A DNA stretch of 64,000 nucleotides. Origin: Bacteroidales bacterium (GTDB lineage: Bacteria > Bacteroidota > Bacteroidia > Bacteroidales > UBA3824). Below the pieces are notes generated by a model. The model did no database searches and had not been told where the DNA came from. It saw only the letters and a list, made by a program, of their open reading frames with translations. Below, piece by piece: positions 6,446 to 13,550 of this stretch. The stretch lies in the NCBI GenBank assembly GCA_017417315.1, contig JAFPZK010000024.1, forward strand, positions 1-64,000, in the 5' to 3' direction. The translations under genes were made by a program, and so were the position numbers. Numbering within the stretch: the first letter of the stretch is position 1; every line of letters begins with the position of its first letter.

Positions 6446-8029
6446 ATGAAAAAAATTACAACTTTACTTGCTGTTTTGCCGATTCTTGCATCTTGCGGCG
6501 GCAATACGACGAATAATCAAAACACGTCTAACGAACAACCCAAACAGGAAACCTCAGCGGAGAAATCAACGCCTTCTCCGGCTTACAACATCGCATACGA
6601 AGCGGCTATAAAAATCAGTGCCGCTAACAAAAATTATCCGACTGTTGATACCTCTGACAAAACGAAAGCAGTTTTTTCGGGGCTTACTTCCGACGAATAC
6701 GACCTCGACAAATCAACGTCCGTTATCTGCAAAAACTATTCTTCCGGCGGATATTTGATTGTTTATCAAGTAGATGAAAGCGGTGTTCTCGGCGACGGTT
6801 TTATTGAAGACATCAAAGAATTTAAAGTTTTCTCTTATAAAGACGGCGTTTTGACAGAGAAAAACGACCTTCTGCCAAAACCTACTTTCAAAGATTTTTC
6901 TGCCTCTGACGAATTATTGGTCGCAAATACCGAAAACGACTTTTCTAACAATCTTAAAAGCGGTTACAATTATAAAATCAGCGGTGATAAAATCATTGCC
7001 GGTTTCGACGAATACGCATGGATAGAGTACGCTTGGGACGGTTCAAAATTTGTCGCTAACGGTTCGCCGGAAAATTGCTCGATGAATGTCCTCAACGGCG
7101 ACGGCTTAGCATCGCTGAAACTTGGCGGCAAAGTTCCCGAAACTCTCGGCGGTTTCGACAAAAAACAAAACGGTAACAACGTAGTTTTCAGTCAGAAAGG
7201 CGAAAAAGCATTTCAACTTGCTTTAAGCAACGACGGCAAAATCGACACGATAACCGTGTTCTCAAAAAAATACACTTATTCGCTTTGCTGCACGGGCGGT
7301 TGCGTTAATTTCGGCGTTGGATATTCGCCTTCTTACGATGTTATGGACTGTAAATTCCAGTTCAATCCCGACCAAACCGACGATTATTATGTTTGTAAAG
7401 ACGGCGTTTTTGTCAGAACAATGCAATTTGATAATAGCGTAATCGAATTTTACGGTTCAAAAAATACAATCACGAATTTAAAATACGATTTTGGAAAACG
7501 CATAACGATGGCTGACAAACCCAAATTTGCGGAATACGACAAAGACCCCGTAAAACTGATAAAACTTTACGCAAAAGGCGGCTTTTGTCAGACTTGCGCC
7601 CAAATGTCCGACAAAGAGAAAACAGACAAAATTCGTGCAATGTACAATTCAGTTGCCTCAGACAAAAATCTCAAAAAGAAAAGCGCGGAAACCGAAGACG
7701 AAGAATCGGGCTTTATCGTTGAATACAATTATTACTATCAAGACGGCAAACTCGTGATGGTGGAATGTTCTTGGGGCGATAGTTGGATGCAGAATTACAA
7801 ACTCTATTTAAGCGGCAACAGCGTGTATTTCTGCCTTGTACATCATAATTATCCTGACGGAACGGAAGCCTTTGAACGCTATTATTTATGCGGCAACAAG
7901 ATTTTCAAGGCTATTGACAAGGACAAAAAAGAGACCGTCAATCCTACGGGCGACGACATCACCGACTTAGAAAAACGTATGACGGAAATTTTAAACGAGG
8001 CATTAAAATTAGAAGAAAAGGCAAAATAA
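6446..8029 (+). CDS. Large lipoprotein of unknown function
   Basis: 527 residues from ATG 6446; an earlier in-frame start would extend into hipT and lose the signal peptide. MKKITTLLAVLPILASCGG is a type II signal peptide with lipobox LASC. A Ser/Thr/Gln-rich linker follows to about residue 50. The mature part is Asp/Lys/Tyr-rich with repeated beta-like segments (FVANGSPEN, NLKYDFGKRITM, CLVHHNYPDG) and several cysteines around residues 280-395. I recognise no named domain. It should be lipid-anchored in the outer membrane or periplasm. The gene is followed after 2 bp by the C_GCAxxG_C_C gene, so the two are co-transcribed. Confidence 0.8.
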   Translation: MKKITTLLAVLPILASCGGNTTNNQNTSNEQPKQETSAEKSTPSPAYNIAYEAAIKISAANKNYPTVDTSDKTKAVFSGLTSDEYDLDKSTSVICKNYSSGGYLIVYQVDESGVLGDGFIEDIKEFKVFSYKDGVLTEKNDLLPKPTFKDFSASDELLVANTENDFSNNLKSGYNYKISGDKIIAGFDEYAWIEYAWDGSKFVANGSPENCSMNVLNGDGLASLKLGGKVPETLGGFDKKQNGNNVVFSQKGEKAFQLALSNDGKIDTITVFSKKYTYSLCCTGGCVNFGVGYSPSYDVMDCKFQFNPDQTDDYYVCKDGVFVRTMQFDNSVIEFYGSKNTITNLKYDFGKRITMADKPKFAEYDKDPVKLIKLYAKGGFCQTCAQMSDKEKTDKIRAMYNSVASDKNLKKKSAETEDEESGFIVEYNYYYQDGKLVMVECSWGDSWMQNYKLYLSGNSVYFCLVHHNYPDGTEAFERYYLCGNKIFKAIDKDKKETVNPTGDDITDLEKRMTEILNEALKLEEKAK

Positions 8030-8031
8030 AA

Positions 8032-8421
8032 ATGACAATAGAAGAACGTGCTAAATACGGCTATGAATTAAAACAAAATGGCGTGTGCAACTGTGCAATG
8101 GCTGTTTTGAAATCTTTTTCGGACAAATTGGGCATTGACGAGGCGATGCTAAAAAATCTTTCATCGGGTTTTGCAGCCGGTATGGGCGGAATGGAAGGCA
8201 CATGCGGTGCAATTGTCGGTGCGGTGATAGTTGCCGGAGTTTTAAACGGCGGTATGGGTACGCCGAAAATTTCGCGCCGGATAGTTCAAAAATTCAGAGA
8301 AAAATCCGGTGCGACAATTTGCAAAGATTTGAAAACCATGACAGACGGCAAACCGCTTTGCGAATGTCCGCAATGTGTCTACAACGGTATTATCGCCTTA
8401 GGAGAAAGTATGGAAATTTAA
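8032..8421 (+). CDS. C_GCAxxG_C_C family protein
   Basis: 129 residues. The family name describes its cysteines and they are here: an early Cys (GVCNCAMAV), the G-x-x-G-M-G-G-M-E-G-T-C-G-A-x-x-G segment (FAAGMGGMEGTCGAIVGAV), and C-terminal CKDL plus CECPQCV. Members are probably redox-active or metal-binding cytosolic proteins; no reaction is established. It starts 2 bp after the lipoprotein stop codon and precedes the aminotransferase by 24 bp. Confidence 0.85.
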   Translation: MTIEERAKYGYELKQNGVCNCAMAVLKSFSDKLGIDEAMLKNLSSGFAAGMGGMEGTCGAIVGAVIVAGVLNGGMGTPKISRRIVQKFREKSGATICKDLKTMTDGKPLCECPQCVYNGIIALGESMEI

Positions 8422-8445
8422 TTCAACCAAATCGTAAATAAAAAA

Positions 8446-9573
8446 ATGCTTGAAGATATTACACCTTTTATAGTGATGGAGGTGCTTGAAAAGGCACAAG
8501 AGATGGAACGCAATGGCATTGACATCATTCACATGGAAGTTGGCGAGCCGGATTTTGACGTGCCGCCATGTGTCAGGGACGCCGTCATTAATGCGGTGAG
8601 TACCGGCAAGACACATTACACACATTCGCTCGGCAATCCTACGTTGCGTTCCCGAATCGCCTCATTATACAAAAAGGAGTATAATGTTGATTTTTCGCCC
8701 GAAAATGTTGTGGTAACGTCGGGTTCGTCGCCTGCGATATTGATGGCGTTGCGGACGTTGTGCGATGTCGGCGACGAGGTGTTGGTGTTCAATCCGGGAT
8801 ACGCTTGTTACGCAAATTTTGTGAGGGCTGTCAATGCCGTGCCGGTTATCATAGACCTTAATCCCCAAGACGGTTTCCGCATTGACATAGAGGAGGTTAA
8901 GAAGAAGATAACGCCCAAGACCAAGGCAATATTCATCAATTCGCCGTCCAATCCCTTTGGCGCGTTGATAGAGCCGGAGGTGATGAAACAAATAGCGGAT
9001 TTGTCCATTACGATAATATCCGACGAAATTTATCACGGGCTTGTTTATGAAGGCAAGGCACATTCTATTTTGGAATTTACTGACAATGCTTTCGTACTCA
9101 ACGGATTCAGCAAAAGGTTTGCAATGACGGGATTGCGGCTCGGTTATCTTGTTGCACCCGCTAAATACATGCGGACATTGCAGATATTGCAGCAAAACCT
9201 CTTTATCTGTGCGCCGAGTGATGCTCAGATGGGTGGCATAGCCGCAATAGAACACGCCGATGTCGATGTCAGCCGCATGTGCGCGATATACAACGAGCGC
9301 AGAAAATTCATAGTGGAGGGTTTGAAACGGCTCGGCTTCAAAATCTGGACTGAACCTGTGGGCGCGTTCTACGTGTTTGCCGATGCGAGAAAGTTCGCCG
9401 CCGACACTTACAAATTTGCCTTCGAGATACTCGAAAATGCCCATGTCGGAGTTACGCCGGGCATTGACTTCGGCTCGCAGGGGCAGGGATTCTTGCGGTT
9501 TAGTTACGCCAATTCGTTGGAAAATATCCGCGAGGGTCTCGCAAGGTTAGAGATTTATTTGAAGACATTATAA
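8446..9573 (+). CDS. Class I/II PLP-dependent aminotransferase
   Basis: 375 residues, usual size for fold-type I aspartate/aromatic aminotransferases. Visible motifs: HMEVGEPDFDVPP near the N-terminus, TSGSSPAILMA (PLP phosphate cup), NSPSNPFGALI with the cofactor-contacting Asn, ISDEIYHGLVYEG with the pyridine-binding Asp, and NGFSKRFAMTGLRLGYL with the Schiff-base Lys and the family Arg. The C-terminal FLRFSYANS carries the substrate carboxylate Arg. The substrate cannot be decided between aspartate, alanine-like and others. Codon use is visibly richer in G-ending codons than in the genes before it. Confidence 0.9.
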   Translation: MLEDITPFIVMEVLEKAQEMERNGIDIIHMEVGEPDFDVPPCVRDAVINAVSTGKTHYTHSLGNPTLRSRIASLYKKEYNVDFSPENVVVTSGSSPAILMALRTLCDVGDEVLVFNPGYACYANFVRAVNAVPVIIDLNPQDGFRIDIEEVKKKITPKTKAIFINSPSNPFGALIEPEVMKQIADLSITIISDEIYHGLVYEGKAHSILEFTDNAFVLNGFSKRFAMTGLRLGYLVAPAKYMRTLQILQQNLFICAPSDAQMGGIAAIEHADVDVSRMCAIYNERRKFIVEGLKRLGFKIWTEPVGAFYVFADARKFAADTYKFAFEILENAHVGVTPGIDFGSQGQGFLRFSYANSLENIREGLARLEIYLKTL

Positions 9574-9633
9574 AAAAGATACTCAATTTTGTCCGCAAAA
9601 TATTTTATCAATCCAACATATTAATAATAAGTA

Positions 9634-9732
9634 TTTTACAAACAAAAATCTTGGAATGGTGTAAAAATCGTTTGGAAAAATCCTTGGAATGGTGTAATTT
9701 TACACAAACAAAAATCTTGGAATGGTGCAAAA
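9634..9732 (+). repeat. 33-bp-period repeat array before DUF4143 ATPase gene 1
   Basis: CTTGGAATGGTG recurs at 9650, 9683 and 9716, exactly 33 bp apart, up to the ATG at 9732. Copies at 9634-9666 and 9698-9732 are bracketed by TTTTACA(C) and TGTAAAA or GTGCAAAA, so they are dyads; GTGTAATTTTACAC at 9693-9706 is a further perfect dyad. Because 33 is a multiple of three, the array reads in frame as LEWC every 11 residues from 9651, but the ATPase family starts at 9732, so I treat it as regulatory or leader sequence. Confidence 0.7.
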
Positions 9733-11084
9733 TGGAAAGAAAAATTTACAATAAGTTGCTTAAATGGAAGCATGAAGACAAAGGCTCGGTGGCTTTGCTA
9801 ATTGACGGCGCAAGGCGTGTCGGCAAAAGTTATATCGTTGAAAACTTTGCAAAACGTGAGTACAAGACGTACATTCTCATTGATTTTGCTAAGGCGGAAG
9901 ATGACGTGAAAAACTACTTCGTCAATTACAAGAATGACTATGACGGACTTTTCAGAAGTTTGTCATTGCATTATAGAACAAAACTTTATGAAAGGGAGTC
10001 TTTGATAATATTTGACGAAGTGCAGTTTTGTCCGCAGGCGAGGGCTGCAATCAAGTATCTTGTCGCAGACCACCGTTACGATTATATTGAAACGGGTTCG
10101 CTCGTCAGCATCAATTCTAATGTCGCCGACATCCTCATCCCTTCTGAGGAACGCAGGATAAAGATGTATCCTATGGATTTTGAGGAGTTTCTTTGGGCGA
10201 TGGGCGACGATATGATGATGCCTTACGTAAAGGAATGTTTTGAGAAGCAGAAACCTTTGGGCGAAAGCCTTCACCGCAGGGTGATAGATTATTTCCGTCA
10301 ATACCTTATTGTTGGCGGTATGCCTCAGGCTGTTGCGGAATACGTTGAAACAAAGAGTTTTGAACGCGCCGACACTAAAAAACGCGACATTCTTGACCTT
10401 TACCGTGCCGACATCAGGAAATACGCCAAAGGTTATGAAAGCAAGGTTACAAAAATTTTTGACACTTTGCCGGGACAGTTGCAAAAGCACGAAAAAAAAT
10501 TCCGACTTTCGGCTCTGAAAGAGAACGCAAGGTTCAGGGATTACGAAAGTTCGTTCCTTTGGTTGGAGGATGCAATGGTGGTCAACGTCTGTTACGCCGC
10601 CTCCGAGCCGTCGGCAGGACTGAGGCTCAAACAGGACGATTCGACGTTCAAGTGCTATATGGGCGACACGGGTCTGTTGGTAAGTATGGCTTTCAACGAA
10701 GCCGAAACCGCCAAAGAAGAGATTTTCCGTAAACTTATGCTTTCAAGGCTCGAAATCAACGAAGGAATGTTGGTGGAAAACATTGTAGCCCAAATGCTCA
10801 GGGCATCAGGACACGAATTGTACTTTTTTTCCAACTATTCCAAAACCGATTCCACGCAGACAATGGAAATAGATTTTCTTGTGCGCAAAAACAACGTTAC
10901 AAGCCGTCATAACATTTCGCCGATAGAAGTGAAATCCACAAAAAACTACACCACAGTTTCACTCGAAAAATTTCGACAGAAATATTCGTCGGCATTGTCA
11001 ACACCATACATCATCCACACCAAGGATTTGAAAGTGGAGAACGGAATCGTGTATATGCCGCTGTATATGACGCCGTTGCTGTAA
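9732..11084 (+). CDS. AAA ATPase with DUF4143 domain (1)
   Basis: 450 residues from ATG 9732 (MERKIYNKLLKW). Walker A is DGARRVGKS, Walker B LIIFDEVQF, and the sensor region ETGSLVS. The middle PMDFEEFLWAMGDD and VVGGMPQ-like IVGGMPQAVAEYV segments are typical. The C-terminal DUF4143 part has CYMGDTGLLVSMAF and a PD-(D/E)XK-like MEIDFLVRKN followed by ISPIEVKS. These proteins are widespread in anaerobes; their function is unproven, with defence or toxin-antitoxin-like roles proposed. The start at 9651 would add 27 residues made of LEWC repeats and is unlikely to be family sequence. A repeat array immediately precedes the start. Confidence 0.85.
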   Translation: MERKIYNKLLKWKHEDKGSVALLIDGARRVGKSYIVENFAKREYKTYILIDFAKAEDDVKNYFVNYKNDYDGLFRSLSLHYRTKLYERESLIIFDEVQFCPQARAAIKYLVADHRYDYIETGSLVSINSNVADILIPSEERRIKMYPMDFEEFLWAMGDDMMMPYVKECFEKQKPLGESLHRRVIDYFRQYLIVGGMPQAVAEYVETKSFERADTKKRDILDLYRADIRKYAKGYESKVTKIFDTLPGQLQKHEKKFRLSALKENARFRDYESSFLWLEDAMVVNVCYAASEPSAGLRLKQDDSTFKCYMGDTGLLVSMAFNEAETAKEEIFRKLMLSRLEINEGMLVENIVAQMLRASGHELYFFSNYSKTDSTQTMEIDFLVRKNNVTSRHNISPIEVKSTKNYTTVSLEKFRQKYSSALSTPYIIHTKDLKVENGIVYMPLYMTPLL

Positions 11085-11100
11085 ATGTATACACACGGCT

Positions 11101-11208
11101 TTAAAACTCCGGCACGGGTTCGTTATAAAGTTTTACAAAAACCTCACGCGCAGGAACATAAATTATGTTACCGTTTTCATCTCTTTGAACAACGGTTTGG
11201 TTTAACAT
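11101..11208 (-). CDS. Possible 35-aa protein downstream of the Fic remnant
   Basis: ATG at 11208 and stop at 11101 give MLNQTVVQRDENGNIIYVPA followed by REVFVKLYNEPVPEF. It reads like real protein (balanced composition, DENGNIIYVPARE) rather than a chance frame and lies 25 bp downstream of the Fic remnant on the same strand. It could be a small partner or the tail of a deleted gene. I cannot name a family. Confidence 0.35.
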   Translation of the reverse strand: MLNQTVVQRDENGNIIYVPAREVFVKLYNEPVPEF

Positions 11209-11232
11209 TCTTCGACGGGGCGTTTTTTTGCT

Positions 11233-11850
11233 TTAAACTTTACGCTTTTGCAGTTCTTGGAATAATGCCGCGCCCTTAGCCGTCAGAAGGTATTTTTGAC
11301 GGGGGTGGCGGGGCGAGTTAGGGTATAACATACGGACATAACCTTCGTTGATGGCTGGCGTAAGATAATTATACAAGAAACTGACACGGTCTTTCATACC
11401 GACAACAGACATCATTGTTTTTACTGATTTTTCGTCTTCTCCTATTGCTTGTAGCAGTTTTATAATGTTTGAATTTTCGGTATGTAACTTATCTTGTACT
11501 TGTTGGGTACTTGTTGGGTACTTGTTGGGTGCTTGTAATGTAGAAAAATTTGGCTGCGATTTTAATTCTTCAGTGGCGTTAATGTGGAGATAACGGTTTC
11601 GCAAATCCCAACCGTCGCCGAGCAATAAATTGCGGAAAAAACGTTCCAAGAATATCGGACTGTAATCAATGTTTTTCAATGCGTTGCGGTAGTTGGCACG
11701 TACCAATGCGTTGCGAAAATACCACGAATGTTCGGCAAATATATCGTTCTCAACGTTAAAGCCTAAATCTCTCAAATACAAAATAGTAAACACCGCCGTC
11801 GTCCGTGTGTTGCCTTCCCTAAAAGCGTGAATCTGCCATATTCCCGACAC
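11233..11850 (-). pseudogene. Fic family protein lacking its N-terminal part
   Basis: About 205 residues beginning just before the active-site motif: GIWQIHAFREGNTRTTAVF, a Fic core HxFxxGNxRxxA with Ala replacing the usual Pro. Then RNALVRANYRNA and a C-terminal winged-helix region (VGMKDRVSFLYNYLTPAINE, YLLTAKGAALF). Full-length relatives have roughly 100 more residues before the motif. Here the frame has only GTG at 11850 and no promoter, and the complete ATPase gene ends 45 bp upstream, so the 5' part is gone. Intact Fic enzymes transfer AMP or similar groups to target proteins; this copy should be inactive. It contains an 11-bp tandem repeat. Confidence 0.8.
11496..11536 (+). repeat. 11-bp tandem repeat within the Fic remnant
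   Basis: GTACTTGTTGG is repeated perfectly at 11496, 11507 and 11518, with a degenerate fourth unit (GTGCTTGT) at 11529. On the coding strand it gives NKYPTSTQQVQ. As 11 is not a multiple of three, loss or gain of a single unit shifts the frame, while three units equal 11 codons. Confidence 0.85.
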
Positions 11851-11895
11851 AAATCTTTTTGCAAATTTACAGACTTTTTGAAATTAACATCTTTT

Positions 11896-13200
11896 TTATT
11901 CCATCTTTCCCAATCCGAACATAAATCCATACAACGGAAAGTTGTACACGTTATTGGTCTGGTTGTAGGGTAGGGCGGAGATTTTGCAGGCGTAGTCGGG
12001 CTGATATTTTTGACAGAAGAAAGCAAAACTCTTGGCTTGGAGGTTTTCGCCAGCCTTTACTTCGATGGGGACGGCGTGTCCGTCGCGTTGAATCACAAAA
12101 TCCACTTCGTTTGTGCTGCGCTCGTTGGTCCAATAGCCGATGTAATCACAATTCAAAGCGGTAAGTTCCTGCATTACAAACTGTTCAGTAATTGCGCCCT
12201 TGAACTCCGTGAACACTCTGCCGCCGTCGGCTACAACATCAAAACTCAATCCCGTGGCGGCGCACAACAATCCTGTGTCCACCATATAAAGTTTGAACAC
12301 AGCCGAATCCTGATATGCTTTGAGCGGCATTTTGGGAACTTCAACGCGCTGCGATTTCAATATCAATCCGCAGTTAATCAGCCACATAATCGCCAATTCA
12401 AAATCCTTGGCACGCGCACCCTCGCGCAATACTCCATATATGAATTTTTTGTTTTCCTTTGATAATTGCGATGGCAGTGAATCCCAAACCATCGAAACTC
12501 GCGGTACTTGAAGGTCTGGTATATGCTTCGAGAAATCAGCCTGATATGAGTTAAGAATGTCGCGTTGTTTGTTCCTGATTGCAAAATAATCTTGTGTATC
12601 TACCCATTTCTGAACAACTTCGGGCATACCGCCAATCACCATATAAGTGCGCACAAGGCGGATGAGTTCGTCGTGGAATGTTTTGAGAATGTTCCATTGA
12701 CAATTAGTTAACGCATTGTACATCAACTCTTTGCCCATTGCCAAAAGGAACTCGCCAAATGTCATCGGGTGAAGTTCCAAAAAATTGACCTTGCCAACGG
12801 GGAACGAGCGGTTTTCGTGCATTGCGATGCCAAGAAGCGACCCTGCGGCAACGACGGCATACTGAGGGGCGTTTTCGCAAAAATATTTCAACGACGTTAC
12901 GCCGCCCTCCACCGCCTGAATTTCGTCAAAAATTATTAGTGTGTTGGCGGCATCTATTTTTTTGCCGTGGTAAAGTTCTATTGTAGAAAGAATACGCTGA
13001 GTATCAAAGTCTTCTATAAATAAATCCTTAAAACGCTTTTCGTATTCAAAGTTGATATAGATTGTGCTGGCAAAATTTCTTCTGCCAAATTCTTTCATCA
13101 GCCAAGTTTTGCCTGTCTGCCTTGCGCCTTTGATAATCAAAGGCTTGCGGTCTGTTGCCGCCTTCCATTCCGCTAATTGTTTAAATGCCGTGCGTTCCAT
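11896..13200 (-). CDS. AAA ATPase with DUF4143 domain (2)
   Basis: 434 residues from ATG 13200 (MERTAFKQLAEWK). Walker A IKGARQTGKT, Walker B LIIFDEIQ, sensor AAGSLLGIAM, then LHPMTFGEFLLAMG, VIGGMPEVVQKWV and the DUF4143 C-terminus with LYMVDTGLLCAATG and the nuclease-like NEVDFVIQRDG followed by VPIEVKAGENLQ. It belongs to the same family as the gene at 9732 but to a different subgroup (GARQTGKT against GARRVGKS). The function is unproven. It is divergent from gyrA; the gap carries a four-unit palindrome array starting 74 bp before its ATG. Confidence 0.88.
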   Translation of the reverse strand: MERTAFKQLAEWKAATDRKPLIIKGARQTGKTWLMKEFGRRNFASTIYINFEYEKRFKDLFIEDFDTQRILSTIELYHGKKIDAANTLIIFDEIQAVEGGVTSLKYFCENAPQYAVVAAGSLLGIAMHENRSFPVGKVNFLELHPMTFGEFLLAMGKELMYNALTNCQWNILKTFHDELIRLVRTYMVIGGMPEVVQKWVDTQDYFAIRNKQRDILNSYQADFSKHIPDLQVPRVSMVWDSLPSQLSKENKKFIYGVLREGARAKDFELAIMWLINCGLILKSQRVEVPKMPLKAYQDSAVFKLYMVDTGLLCAATGLSFDVVADGGRVFTEFKGAITEQFVMQELTALNCDYIGYWTNERSTNEVDFVIQRDGHAVPIEVKAGENLQAKSFAFFCQKYQPDYACKISALPYNQTNNVYNFPLYGFMFGLGKME

Positions 13201-13273
13201 ATTGCGTTATGAATTTTTAATTAATTTCACGGCAAATTTAAAGACTTTTTTGGAAACTAACAAACGTTTCTAT

Positions 13274-13404
13274 GATAAAAGTGTTATAAAATACATTTTT
13301 ATCTATGATAAAAGTGTTGTCTAACTACATTTTTATCTATGATAAAAGTGTTGTCTAACTACATTTTTATCGCGATAAAAGTGTAGACCGACTACATTTT
13401 TATC
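13274..13404 (-). repeat. Four iterated 30-31-bp palindromes before DUF4143 ATPase gene 2
   Basis: Copies at 13274-13303, 13307-13337, 13341-13371 and 13374-13404. Each begins GATAAAAGTG and ends CATTTTTATC, which are near-complementary arms around an 10-11-bp centre (GTTGTCTAA- or GTAGACCGA-like). The starts are 33, 34 and 33 bp apart with only 2-3 bp between copies, so it is not a CRISPR. The array lies between the divergent ATPase and gyrA genes and is closer to the ATPase start (74 bp) than to the gyrA start (147 bp). Likely an operator array or a series of hairpins in the ATPase leader. Apart from this array and the gyrA promoter, the 350-bp gap shows nothing else. Confidence 0.8.
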
Positions 13405-13506
13405 ATAAAAACTTAAAATCGTCGCGGCATTTTTTTTACCTTATTATAAACAACATTTTTTCCTGAAAAAATCCCCTTATTTTTTTGTTTTTTCGCAAAA
13501 AAGCCG

Positions 13507-13515
13507 TACCTTTGC
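13507..13515 (+). promoter_or_regulatory. -7 box for gyrA
   Basis: TACCTTTGC, 36 bp before the gyrA ATG, preceded by a T-rich stretch with TTTG about 20 bp upstream, as expected for the Bacteroidota -33 element. Confidence 0.65.
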
Positions 13516-13550
13516 AGAGTTATACAGAAAGATAAAATTTAATTGAAAAA

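Noticed and set aside
8665-9444. 259-codon minus-strand frame
   Set aside because: It lies entirely inside the aminotransferase gene on the opposite strand; its composition (His/Arg-rich) is that of an antisense shadow.
9651-9731. N-terminal extension of ATPase 1 made of LEWC repeats
   Set aside because: The family begins at MERKIYNK; the repeats coincide with the 33-bp dyad array and are more simply read as non-coding, though translation was not excluded.
9963-10490. 175-codon minus-strand frame
   Set aside because: Antisense to the DUF4143 ATPase core; no motif or promoter.
11085-11279. 64-codon plus-strand frame after ATPase gene 1
   Set aside because: It overlaps the minus-strand Fic remnant and the 35-aa frame and has no family-like features.
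13274-13404. Palindrome array as a CRISPR
   Set aside because: The repeats are separated by only 2-3 bp, there are no variable spacers and no cas genes are nearby.
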